From positions 1 through 35,796 of the forward strand of contig JAZSHF010000058.1 of NCBI GenBank assembly GCA_045533115.1: a stretch of 35,796 nt of DNA, in the 5' to 3' direction. The notes beneath the pieces were generated by a model. It was not told where the DNA came from. It ran no database searches and saw nothing but the letters and a program-made list of their open reading frames with translations. Every line of letters begins with the position of its first letter. Position 1 is the stretch's first letter. This document shows, piece by piece, positions 7,423 through 15,156 of the stretch. The DNA comes from Colimorpha_A sp045533115. GTDB lineage: Bacteria > Bacillota > Clostridia > Oscillospirales > CAG-272. The position numbers were made by a program, and so were the translations under genes.

Positions 7423-9111
7423 TTATTCGTTATCGAGATTTTCGGGAGCGTTGCGCTTGATCTTTCTCGTCGTGGTCTTGACGAAATCAGTCTTTCTCAC
7501 ATATACCTTACCGATATGCTTATAGTGCGGGAACTTATCGTTTACGTCTTTAACGATCTTCTCAAATAGATTTTTTTCTGCTTCAGCATATCCATCGTCT
7601 CCCGCCTTCATTCCGAGCTTGGACGCCACGTTTTCATCGTCGGGAATAATTGCCGCGGCAATTCTTCTTCCCTCCCCGCCGTTTTCCTCGTAAACGAGGC
7701 TTTCCTTAACGTACTCACTCTTTTCGAGGTAAAGCTCAAGCTCCTCGGGGAATATCTTTTTACCGCCGGGAGAAACGATCATACTCTTCGCGCGTCCCGC
7801 GATCTGATATGCGCCGTTCGGCTTCTGACGTGCAAGGTCACCCGTGCGGAAATAGCCGTCGTCCGTCATTACGCGGGCGGTCTCCTCGGGGTTTTTATAA
7901 TAGCCGATCATTACGTTCGGGCCCTTGACGAGAAGCTCGCCGACGCCCTCCTCGTTTACGTCGTCAAGCTTGACCGAAACACCCGAAACGGGATAACCGA
8001 TATCGTCGGGACAGGTATAGAAATCATTATGCATAAGTGAAATAGGCGCGGTTTCGGTAAGCCCGTAGCCGATCATAAGCTTGATGCCGAAGCGCTCATA
8101 ATCGCGGAACACCTCGGGAGCTAAAAGCGCGGCTCCGCAGACCATAAGCCGCATTCTGCCGCCGAAGGTCTCACTGATGATACTGAATATCTTTTTACCC
8201 GCCTTATTACCCGTCATGTCTGACGCCGCCTTCTGCAGCGAGAATATAAGCTTACCGCCCTTGATCTTCTTATACTTCTTGAGAATCGCATTGCGGAAGG
8301 TTTCGAGAATAAGCGGAACGACCGCCATAACGGTCGGGCGGTAAAGCTTAAGCTCCGCCTGCAGACGCTTGAGCGAGCTATTGTACGCGATCGCGCTTCC
8401 CGAATACATCACGAGAAGACAACCAACCGTCGTTTCGTAGGTATGATGAAGCGGCGCAACCGAAAGGATCACGTCCGAAGGATATATTTTCACACGGCGA
8501 AGCGCGTGCGTCAGGTCAAAGCATATATTATACTGCGAGAGCATAACGCCCTTTGCGACTCCCGTCGTACCCGAAGTATAAAGAAGCGAGCCGAGGGCGT
8601 GGGGATTTATCTTGTGGTCGCGATAAGAGGTGTCACCGTTTTCGATAAGCGTCTTGCCATCCTCAACGTAACAGTTGATGCCGTCCATATTAAGCTTCAT
8701 GATATCATCGGGAATAAGCGCTATTTTATCCTCCTGCTCGGGAGAATATATTACCGCATCCGCTTCCGCGTCCTTTATCAGATCAGAAAACTCCTCGCCG
8801 CGAAGATCCTTGTCTATCGGAACGATAACGCCGACGCCGCAAGTAACTGCAAGATATGAAATTACCCAATTATACGAGTTTTTGCCCGTAACTGCAATCT
8901 TGCACCCCTCAGGAAGCTTGCTGCGGAGATAAGTTGCAAACGCCTTAACGCGCGCAAGCACCTCACCGTAGGTTATCTCTTTTACTTCTCCGTCCTCGCT
9001 GTACAGAAATGCGGGACGCTCGCCGTAAAGCGATGCCGAGCGTTCGATAAGCTCTCTAATCGTTGTTACTTCTTCGGTTTCATATACGAAATTCGTATTG
9101 TATTTAGCCAT
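7423..9111 (-). CDS. AMP-forming acyl-CoA synthetase (FadD-like)
   Basis: 562 residues of the adenylate-forming superfamily. The P-loop-like LLYTSGTTGVAKGVML lies near residues 174-190, the adenylate motif GYGLTETAPIS near 350, GYFRTGDLARQ near 420 and the hinge plus A8 region GRAKSMIVSPGGKKIFPEELE near 437-457. It activates a carboxylic acid, most likely a long-chain fatty acid, to acyl-AMP and then acyl-CoA. The C-terminal catalytic Lys is probably in the KTTTRKIKR tail. AAGGAG precedes the start, and a perfect-spacing promoter lies 45-75 bases upstream. Chain length of the substrate cannot be read from the sequence. Confidence 0.9.
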   Translation of the reverse strand: MAKYNTNFVYETEEVTTIRELIERSASLYGERPAFLYSEDGEVKEITYGEVLARVKAFATYLRSKLPEGCKIAVTGKNSYNWVISYLAVTCGVGVIVPIDKDLRGEEFSDLIKDAEADAVIYSPEQEDKIALIPDDIMKLNMDGINCYVEDGKTLIENGDTSYRDHKINPHALGSLLYTSGTTGVAKGVMLSQYNICFDLTHALRRVKIYPSDVILSVAPLHHTYETTVGCLLVMYSGSAIAYNSSLKRLQAELKLYRPTVMAVVPLILETFRNAILKKYKKIKGGKLIFSLQKAASDMTGNKAGKKIFSIISETFGGRMRLMVCGAALLAPEVFRDYERFGIKLMIGYGLTETAPISLMHNDFYTCPDDIGYPVSGVSVKLDDVNEEGVGELLVKGPNVMIGYYKNPEETARVMTDDGYFRTGDLARQKPNGAYQIAGRAKSMIVSPGGKKIFPEELELYLEKSEYVKESLVYEENGGEGRRIAAAIIPDDENVASKLGMKAGDDGYAEAEKNLFEKIVKDVNDKFPHYKHIGKVYVRKTDFVKTTTRKIKRNAPENLDNE

Positions 9112-9140
9112 AATTTTCTCCTTGGGTTCGGGTTCATTAG

Positions 9141-9163
9141 GTTATCAATGTTAGCATTATAAC
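9141..9163. promoter_or_regulatory. Candidate TetR operator
   Basis: GTTAT and ATAAC arms separated by 13 bases form a 23-base interrupted palindrome centred at 9152. It overlaps the -10 box and the expected start of transcription. Size and position suit a TetR dimer. The inner bases are only partly symmetrical, so this is tentative. Confidence 0.35.
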
Positions 9164-9184
9164 ACAGCCGGATCAAAAAGTCAA
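9156..9184 (-). promoter_or_regulatory. Sigma-A promoter of the acyl-CoA synthetase operon
   Basis: Minus strand: TTGACT (9179-9184), 17-base spacer, TATAAT (9156-9161). It lies about 45 bases before the acyl-CoA synthetase start and is the only promoter seen for the synthetase-TetR pair. Confidence 0.85.
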
Positions 9185-9196
9185 CAATGTTTACCA

Positions 9197-9229
9197 AAAA
9201 TAACCGAGAGGGGTTCTCTCGGTTATTTT
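9197..9229 (-). terminator. Intrinsic terminator after rnhA
   Basis: A 14-bp perfect stem (AAAATAACCGAGAG and its complement, loop of five) ends in a T-run on the minus strand. The foot of the stem overlaps the rnhA stop codon (9228-9230). Confidence 0.88.
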
Positions 9230-9680
9230 ACTCATTCGTTTCGTTCTTTATTCTTTCGATCGCTTCAACGGCGAGGCGGTCACAGCGTTCGTTGTACGGA
9301 TGCCCCGCGTGACCCTTCACCCAGACGTATGTCACGTCGTGACGCTCGTTAAGGGTGAGAAGCTGTTCCCAAAGGTCTGTATTCTGCGCCTTTTTCTTAT
9401 CGGGCTTGAACCAGTTGTTGCTCTTCCACTTTTTCGCCCAGCCGAGGTTTATACCGTCGACAAGGTATTTTGAATCAGAGGTCAAAAGAACCCTGCACGG
9501 CTCCTTCAGAAGCTCCAGCGCCTTTATTGCGCCGAGAAGCTCCATTCGGTTGTTCGTCGTTTCGGCAAAGCCCTCGGAAAGCTCTCTTTCGTACTCGTGA
9601 TAAACGAGTATCGCGCCGTATCCTCCGGGGCCGGGATTTCCGCTGCAGGCACCGTCGGTATAAATATTTACTGTTTTCAT
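9228..9680 (-). CDS. rnhA: Ribonuclease HI
   Basis: 150 residues, the standard length. The four carboxylates of the active site are visible: D9 in YTDGACSGNPGPGG, E47 in NNRMELLGA, D69 in LTSDSKYLV and D134 in ERCDRLAVEA. H124 sits in the VKGHAGHPYN loop. The basic handle region KKWKSNNWFKPDKKK is also present. It cuts the RNA strand of RNA-DNA hybrids, removing R-loops and primers. It is the last gene of the LTA-synthase-like/proBAC operon, starting 9 bases after proC, and runs into a strong terminator. The family call is secure. Confidence 0.97.
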   Translation of the reverse strand: MKTVNIYTDGACSGNPGPGGYGAILVYHEYERELSEGFAETTNNRMELLGAIKALELLKEPCRVLLTSDSKYLVDGINLGWAKKWKSNNWFKPDKKKAQNTDLWEQLLTLNERHDVTYVWVKGHAGHPYNERCDRLAVEAIERIKNETNE

Positions 9681-9689
9681 TTATATCTC

Positions 9690-10487
9690 TTACTTTCCAA
9701 GCTCGATATTTCTCTTATAAGAGGCACAGACGGCACGGCTGAATACGTCGCCTATGCAGTCCTTTTCAAGACTCTTTACTCCTTCGATGGTGCTTCCGCC
9801 GGGAGAGCATACGGCTTTACAAAGCGCACTCGGATCGCCCTTTGTCTGAAGAAGCATCTTTGCAGTTCCGAGAAGCGTCTGCTCAGATAGAACGAGCGAG
9901 TCGTCATAAGACAGGCCGCACTTCACACCGCCCTGTGCAAGTGCCTCTATAACCTGACACACAAAGGCAGGGCCGCAGCCCGAAACCGAGGTTCCCGCGT
10001 CGATAAGCGATTCGTCAAGGCGCATAAGAGCGCCCGCATTTTTCATCAAGGAAAGGAAGCCGTCAAGTTCGTCATCCGCAACGCTCTCGGTCGCGGTATA
10101 GAGGATCATTCCCTCTCCGACAGATACGGGAAGATTAGGCATTATTCTTACAGTCGGATAATCTCCGAAAAGCTCGGTCAGACGCGAGGTAGTAACTCCC
10201 GCCGCCATAGAAACGATGACGAAGCCGTCCTTCCTTTCTTCAAGCATCGGGCGAAGCTCGATTGCAAGCTCAGAAAGCATCTGGGGCTTCACGGCAAGGA
10301 ATATGTAACGGCAGTCGGAGGCAACCTCACGCAGATCCCCCGTCATAGCTCCCGTCTCAAGACAAAAGGCATTTACCTTTTCCTTGTTCGTATCGTTAAT
10401 TACAATGTTAAATGGGGAAACGGACTTCATTACAGAGCGCGCAAGCGCCGAGCCCATATTTCCGCAGCCGATAAATCCAATTCTCAT
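9690..10487 (-). CDS. proC: Pyrroline-5-carboxylate reductase
   Basis: 265 residues. The NAD(P)H-binding start GFIGCGNMGSALARSV covers residues 4-19. The mid-region IVSMAAGV, then VRIMPNLPVSVGEGMILY, GCGPAFVCQVIEALAQGGVKCGL and SPGGSTIEGVKSLE are all signature stretches of ProC. It catalyses the last step of proline synthesis, reducing pyrroline-5-carboxylate. The start follows the proA stop by one base, so proA and proC are translationally coupled. Together with proB and proA it completes the glutamate-to-proline route in one transcript. Confidence 0.97.
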   Translation of the reverse strand: MRIGFIGCGNMGSALARSVMKSVSPFNIVINDTNKEKVNAFCLETGAMTGDLREVASDCRYIFLAVKPQMLSELAIELRPMLEERKDGFVIVSMAAGVTTSRLTELFGDYPTVRIMPNLPVSVGEGMILYTATESVADDELDGFLSLMKNAGALMRLDESLIDAGTSVSGCGPAFVCQVIEALAQGGVKCGLSYDDSLVLSEQTLLGTAKMLLQTKGDPSALCKAVCSPGGSTIEGVKSLEKDCIGDVFSRAVCASYKRNIELGK

Positions 10488-10488
10488 A

Positions 10489-11748
10489 TTATTTTCTCGT
10501 TTGCCCGTTTCCGGTAATTATATATTTATAGGTGTTAAGCTCGTTAAGTCCCATCGGGCCTCTTGCGTGAAGGCGTTGAGTTGAAATTCCCATTTCACAG
10601 CCGAGCCCGAACTGTCCGCCGTCGGTAAAGCGCGTCGACGCATTAACGTAGACCGCCGCAGAATCAACGACCGTCGTAAAATACAGGGCGTTATTCTCGT
10701 TTTCGGTAATTATTCCGTCGCTGTGGCGCGTCGAATGAAGACCTATATGCTCCGCCGCCTCTTTCACGCCCGAAACGACCTTGACTGCAAGAATATAGTC
10801 AAGAAATTCGGTGTCGAAATCGGTTTCGCTCGCAGGCGTTCCATCGATGATCTCCGCCGCCCTTTTATCAAGACGAAGCTCGACGGGCTGTTTTCCGCCG
10901 TCAATTCTTTCATCGACCAAAAGCGACTTCAGCCTCGGCAAAAATTCAGGGGCGATCTTCTCGTGAACGAGCAGTACCTCCTCGGCGTTACATACCGACG
11001 GACGCTGAGTTTTCGCGTTTTCGATTATCGTAAGCGCCTTATCAATGTCTGCCGATTCATCGACGAAAATATGGCAGATTCCCGTTCCCGTTTCAATACA
11101 CGGAACGGTCGCATTCTCGGTACAGGCGCGGATAAGTCCCTTTCCGCCTCTCGGAATGAGAAGGTCAACGTAGCCAACCGCTGTCATAAGCTCGGCCGCG
11201 CTTTCTCTTGTCGTATCGGTCACGATATTGACAAAATCGGGGTTCAAGCCGACCTTTTCAAGTCCCTTTTTCATCGCCTTTACAACAGCGAACGAAGTTC
11301 GGAACGCCTCCTTGCCCCCGCGGAGAACGGCAACATTTCCACTCTTTAGGCAAAGCGCCGCCGCATCAGACGTTACGTTCGGACGGCTCTCGTAGATTAT
11401 CGCGATGACGCCCATCGGAACCGAGGTCTTTTTAACCGTCAGTCCGTTTTCCAGAGTATGCTCAGATATTGTTTTGCCGACGGGATCGTCAAGGGATATA
11501 AGCGCGGTAACTCCGCTTGCCATTTCGTTTACCCGCTTATGATCGAGGGCGAGACGGTCAAGCATAACGTCAGAGATGACGCCCCTTGCGGCATCGAGAT
11601 CAAGCGCGTTTTCGCTTAAAATCTCGGCTTCATTTTCAAGTATCGCCCGAGCCATAGCGTCAAGCGCTCTGTTCTTATCCTCGGTCGAAAGGAGCAGAAG
11701 CTCGTTTTTCGCATTTTTTGCTTTGATAAGTATTTCTTTAGTTGTCAT
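10489..11748 (-). CDS. proA: Gamma-glutamyl phosphate reductase
   Basis: 419 residues of the aldehyde dehydrogenase fold. The catalytic Cys is in PSVCNAEEVLL near residue 252. Other ProA hallmarks are ESRPNVTSDAAALCLKSGNVAVLRGGKEA and the C-terminal VNASTRFTDGGQFGLGCEMGIST with the usual ending RLHARGPMGLNELNTYKY. It reduces glutamyl-5-phosphate to glutamate semialdehyde with NADPH. The ATG overlaps the proB stop (ATGA, 4 bases), the classic coupled arrangement of proB and proA. Confidence 0.98.
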   Translation of the reverse strand: MTTKEILIKAKNAKNELLLLSTEDKNRALDAMARAILENEAEILSENALDLDAARGVISDVMLDRLALDHKRVNEMASGVTALISLDDPVGKTISEHTLENGLTVKKTSVPMGVIAIIYESRPNVTSDAAALCLKSGNVAVLRGGKEAFRTSFAVVKAMKKGLEKVGLNPDFVNIVTDTTRESAAELMTAVGYVDLLIPRGGKGLIRACTENATVPCIETGTGICHIFVDESADIDKALTIIENAKTQRPSVCNAEEVLLVHEKIAPEFLPRLKSLLVDERIDGGKQPVELRLDKRAAEIIDGTPASETDFDTEFLDYILAVKVVSGVKEAAEHIGLHSTRHSDGIITENENNALYFTTVVDSAAVYVNASTRFTDGGQFGLGCEMGISTQRLHARGPMGLNELNTYKYIITGNGQTRK

Positions 11749-12515
11749 TTCTTTTTGCCTATAAACCTCGTTCCGACACTTTTGTTTTCGAAAATATCGT
11801 AAAGAATACTCGGATCCGCGCCGTTAGCGATTATCATATCACAGCCCGCCTCAGTCGCAATGATCGCAGCGGAAAGCTTCGTTTTCATTCCGCCCGTGCC
11901 GAGCGAGCTTCCCTTGCCGCCGCCGAGGGCGATTATATCGTCCGTTATCTCGCTTACCGTCGGAATAAGAACGGCGTTTTCGTCCTTGTGCGGATCGGCG
12001 GTGTAAAGACCGTCAATATCCGAAAGAAGCACGAGCAGGTCGGCGTCGGCGCTTTCGGCAACGATAGCCGCCAAGGTGTCGTTATCGCCGACGGCGATCT
12101 CTTCCGTCGCTATCGTGTCGTTTTCATTGATAACGGGAAGTGCGCCGAGCTCGATAAGACGGTTGAGCGTGTTTTTGAAATTCTCGTGACGCTCCTCGTT
12201 TTTGACGTCCGACGCGGTAAGAAGTATCTGCGCGACGGTGTGATTATATTCCGAAAAAAGCCGGTCATAAGTATACATAAGCTCGCACTGACCGACGGCG
12301 GCAGCCGCCTGCTTCGTCGGCATATCGGTCGGACGCTTACTCAGCCCCAATTTGCCGACGCCCATTCCGATAGCACCCGAGGAAACGAGGATCACCTCGT
12401 GTCCTGCATTTTTGAGGTCGGAGAGAACCTTGCAAAGCTCCTCCACCCTTCTTATATTCAGTCGACCGCCCTCGTGAGCGACGGTCGAGGTTCCAACCTT
12501 GATTACAGTTTTCAT
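11745..12515 (-). CDS. proB: Glutamate 5-kinase, short form without PUA domain
   Basis: 256 residues holding the amino-acid kinase domain only: IKVGTSTVAHEGGRLN at the N-terminus, ILVSSGAIGMGVGKLG, the substrate loop LPVINENDTIATEEIAVGDNDTLAAIVAESADADLLVLLSDIDGLY, and GTGGMKTKLSAA. It phosphorylates glutamate, the feedback-controlled first step of proline synthesis. The C-terminal PUA domain found in the roughly 367-residue E. coli enzyme is absent, and the stop overlaps proA cleanly, so this is a natural short form rather than a truncation. It begins one base after the upstream sulfatase-type gene. Confidence 0.95.
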   Translation of the reverse strand: MKTVIKVGTSTVAHEGGRLNIRRVEELCKVLSDLKNAGHEVILVSSGAIGMGVGKLGLSKRPTDMPTKQAAAAVGQCELMYTYDRLFSEYNHTVAQILLTASDVKNEERHENFKNTLNRLIELGALPVINENDTIATEEIAVGDNDTLAAIVAESADADLLVLLSDIDGLYTADPHKDENAVLIPTVSEITDDIIALGGGKGSSLGTGGMKTKLSAAIIATEAGCDMIIANGADPSILYDIFENKSVGTRFIGKKK

Positions 12516-12516
12516 T

Positions 12517-14676
12517 TTATGATTTCTTTCCGAATACGTATGCGTAATAATCGTTTTCTATAACGTAAAATGTGTATTTTCTCTTCGCCGATACGAGATT
12601 GTTTACGCTCTTGACGTAGGCGGCGATCTCCTCCTCCGAAGCGGTAACGCCCTCGGCGGGGGTGAATTTTTTTGTAGACGTCTTATATGAGCCGTAACGC
12701 GTTATCCAGTTCCACGAGCCCGCCTTGTTATCGAAGTTTATGATAACGATCGGCTCGATGTCGGACAAGATATCGGTTCCTGCCATAAGGCGCGAATCGT
12801 ATTCAAGCCCAAAGAGATTTGAGAGCGTCGGGAGAATGTCGATAGCCGAGCAGGGCGTATCAACATAAACAGGCTCTTCCATCGCGGAGTTCCATATTAT
12901 AAAGGCGTTTCTGTATAACTCGAAGTTACTGCTGATATTCTTTTCGGGAATACCGTAAAGCTCGGCAAGATGCGATGCGTCACCGTCAACCCACATTCCG
13001 TACGGATAATGGTCGGCGCTCATTGCAAAGACGGTCCTGTCAAGCACGCCCGCATCTCTTAAGCTGTTGACAAGCTCGGTCAGCATAAGCTCGACCTCGT
13101 ATTGGCAGGCAAGATATGCCTTCACCTTATCTGAATAATCAAGCCCGTACTGCTGACAGTAGCCGTTGATGAACGACCTGTGCTTCTTACACATATTGTT
13201 TCCCGTCCAGTTATACTCGGTATGACCGCTTATCGTCATATAGTAAACGTGGAACGGCTCTTTGTCGATATAATCGTTCACCGTAATTCTTGCGGTATCG
13301 TGGTCGGACGGAACCCAAGGGAACTTCATTTTACTTCCGTCGGCAAAGGTATAATCTTCAAGCCCCGAATAACCCTTGACGTTATTTCTGTTATAAGCGA
13401 TCCACTCGTATCCGAGCACGGGATGAGACTTGTGGCGGTTATAATAGGTGTGCGTCCAGGCGTGATACGCCTTTGTCGTATATCCGAGCGACTTGAACTG
13501 ATTACCGAGCGCAAACGGCTGATAGGTGTTTGGAAGAAGCGTCTGCATACAGCTCGTGCTGTTGTAGAAATTGCCCGTAAGGTTTGCATATTCGCCCGTC
13601 GAGGTCGAACCGCCCCACGCTCCGTTATAGAAATTCTCAAAAACGAAGCCGTCGTTTGCCATCATATAAAGGGTAGGCGTAAGGTTAGGGTCTATAACGT
13701 GATGCGAGAAGCCCTCAAGGGTAAGGAATATGAGGTTATATCCCTCAAACATTCCCGTGTACTTGTTTTTCTTCGACGGTGTAAGCGATGAGAAGTACTT
13801 GTTCATCTCTCCTATCTTACCGCTCGTCTTGGAGAAATTAAGATTTTCAATTATATTGTCTCCGTAGATCACGGGAGGCTCTGGCTCTGTAGTCGTTCCG
13901 CCGGGATCGGTCGTTCCGGGATCGGTCGTACCGCCGCCATCTGTTCCAAGGTCTACGTCGTTCATTCCCGGTTTAATGACCACCTTTTCTTCAAACCCGC
14001 CGAAGAAATACTCTTGAAGCGCAAGGCGAGTTGAGGTGATAAGTCCGACCTTGCCCGCAGTTTCTGTCGAATCGTGATACTTATAGTAGTAAAGCGAACC
14101 GTAGTCGCCGCTGTCGGAGGCAACCGATACCGAGCCGAATATAAAGGACAAGGCCATCACCGCCGCAACAAAATAGTTCAGCATCGGGTGAATACGCTTT
14201 ATCGGATAATCGGTAAGCTTGCCGCCGAAAACCGAGATAATAACGGTCGGAACGGCAAGAAGAATGATATAAAAGAAGTTGTTACCGATAGCATTCCACA
14301 TTACCTTGCTGAAATCGGTCATCGCCTCTCCCGCCATCGACGTGCTTTCAAGACTGTAATAGAACCTGAAAATTTGGAAATATATCATCTGCGAGCCGAG
14401 AAGAAGCGCAAGCGCGACCGTCAGCACGATCGCCGTTATCCTGAGTGCCGTTCGGTTTTTTATAAACAGCAACACGAAGGATATAAATGCACCTATCGAG
14501 AACGAAAAGAAAAAGATGTTAGCCAGCTCAACTACCGTCGGAGCACCAATCGTACGAAGACGCACTACCATTTCAAGATAAAAAACGGCAATAGGGAAAA
14601 AGAGGAGCATCAAAATGAGATTTCGCATATACTCCTTATTCCTGTTTTTGCCGTTTTTCTTTGTTGCTTCTTTCAT
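12517..14676 (-). CDS. LTA-synthase-like membrane phosphoglycerol transferase
   Basis: 719 residues. Five hydrophobic spans (about 19-40, 49-71, 77-102, 134-152, 168-187) lead to a short Gly/Thr/Pro-rich linker (about 245-268) and an extracellular sulfatase-fold domain. Expected LtaS-type active-site residues are visible: Glu in IFLTLEGFSHH, the probable nucleophile T358 in GGSTSTGEYA, and Asp-His in MSADHYPYG. Such enzymes move phosphoglycerol from phosphatidylglycerol onto lipoteichoic acid or related glycans. Its substrate cannot be settled here. It is the first gene of a transcript with proBAC and rnhA (one base before proB). The ribosome site is weak (AAGAAG). No clear promoter is seen upstream, where the DNA becomes repeat-derived. 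Confidence 0.85.
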   Translation of the reverse strand: MKEATKKNGKNRNKEYMRNLILMLLFFPIAVFYLEMVVRLRTIGAPTVVELANIFFFSFSIGAFISFVLLFIKNRTALRITAIVLTVALALLLGSQMIYFQIFRFYYSLESTSMAGEAMTDFSKVMWNAIGNNFFYIILLAVPTVIISVFGGKLTDYPIKRIHPMLNYFVAAVMALSFIFGSVSVASDSGDYGSLYYYKYHDSTETAGKVGLITSTRLALQEYFFGGFEEKVVIKPGMNDVDLGTDGGGTTDPGTTDPGGTTTEPEPPVIYGDNIIENLNFSKTSGKIGEMNKYFSSLTPSKKNKYTGMFEGYNLIFLTLEGFSHHVIDPNLTPTLYMMANDGFVFENFYNGAWGGSTSTGEYANLTGNFYNSTSCMQTLLPNTYQPFALGNQFKSLGYTTKAYHAWTHTYYNRHKSHPVLGYEWIAYNRNNVKGYSGLEDYTFADGSKMKFPWVPSDHDTARITVNDYIDKEPFHVYYMTISGHTEYNWTGNNMCKKHRSFINGYCQQYGLDYSDKVKAYLACQYEVELMLTELVNSLRDAGVLDRTVFAMSADHYPYGMWVDGDASHLAELYGIPEKNISSNFELYRNAFIIWNSAMEEPVYVDTPCSAIDILPTLSNLFGLEYDSRLMAGTDILSDIEPIVIINFDNKAGSWNWITRYGSYKTSTKKFTPAEGVTASEEEIAAYVKSVNNLVSAKRKYTFYVIENDYYAYVFGKKS

Positions 14677-15065
14677 TTCTTCTTACTTTATTCCTCAACA
14701 TATTTCTTGCGTTTGGCGCAGGCGAACACAGTTCGCCCCTACAAGATCATACTGATGCTTCGTCGCGTTATTCGTAGGGCGGGGGCTTGCTACCGCCGCA
14801 CAAAAACGGTGTTACATTCCTTTGAAACACGCCGCTTCGCGGCTACACCTCAACCGGTCTCGCTTCGCTCAACCACCTTCCCCCGCCGGGGAAGGCAAGA
14901 CAACGTGGTGCTCGCCCGAGATTCCGATTCTGCGAATCGCCGCTTCGCGGTTCGACTACGCGCCGCCGTCACCCTGAGCGAAGCGCAGCGAAGTCGAATG
15001 GGTCTGGCGGCGCTCCGCTCAGAATGACGTGGGCGACCGAAAGGGGATTCCAAAGGGGAAAACGT
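14677..15065. repeat. Mosaic of intergenic repeat modules
   Basis: No credible gene lies in this stretch. It is a patchwork of hairpin modules: GGCGAAC-aca-GTTCGCC (14721-14737); a 26-base module at 14773-14798 that matches 25 of 26 bases of a tandem repeat unit near 35541; CCTTCCCC-cgcc-GGGGAAGG (14876-14895), mirrored in form at 35705-35724; and a module with imperfect inverted ends at 968-980 and 1016-1028 of the 14-15 kb stretch (GTCACCCTGAGCG / CGCTCAGAATGAC). GCGAAGTCGAATGGG at 14988-15002 matches 14 of 15 bases at 35747. Frames read through it are repeat artefacts. I recall such modules from gut Clostridia genomes but could not check this. Confidence 0.75.
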
Positions 15066-15091
15066 ATAAAATTTTGATATCAAAATTTTAT
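15066..15091. repeat. 26-base perfect palindrome
   Basis: ATAAAATTTTGAT followed immediately by its reverse complement, centred between 15078 and 15079. It is AT-only apart from one G and one C and stands out against the GC-rich repeats to its left. It could be a protein-binding site or the end of a repeat module. Confidence 0.7.
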
Positions 15092-15113
15092 CGGTTGTCC
15101 CCTTGGCGTGTTT

Positions 15114-15155
15114 CTTTTTTCACCTTTCTTGCACGAGCAAGAAAGGTGAAAAAAG
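15114..15155. repeat. 19-bp perfect inverted repeat after pncC
   Basis: Arms CTTTTTTCACCTTTCTTGC and its exact complement enclose the four-base loop ACGA. The hairpin begins one base past the pncC stop, so it probably protects or ends the upp-pncC transcript. The T-run lies on the 5' side of the stem in either direction, so it lacks the U-tail of an ordinary intrinsic terminator. Confidence 0.65.
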
Positions 15156-15156
15156 T

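Noticed and set aside
14721..14737. Possible LexA box (CGAAC...GTTCG) before the LTA-synthase-like gene
   Set aside because: The spacer is 3 bases, not 4, and it is part of a repeat module also forming a hairpin.
14074..15027. A plus-strand frame covering the LTA-synthase-like gene and the repeat mosaic
   Set aside because: It is antisense to a well-supported gene and continues through repeats; the peptide is basic and without domain.
14850..15083. A minus-strand frame encoding a peptide with HSERSAARPIRL
   Set aside because: This peptide comes from the repeat modules; such frames are often mis-annotated in gut Firmicutes.
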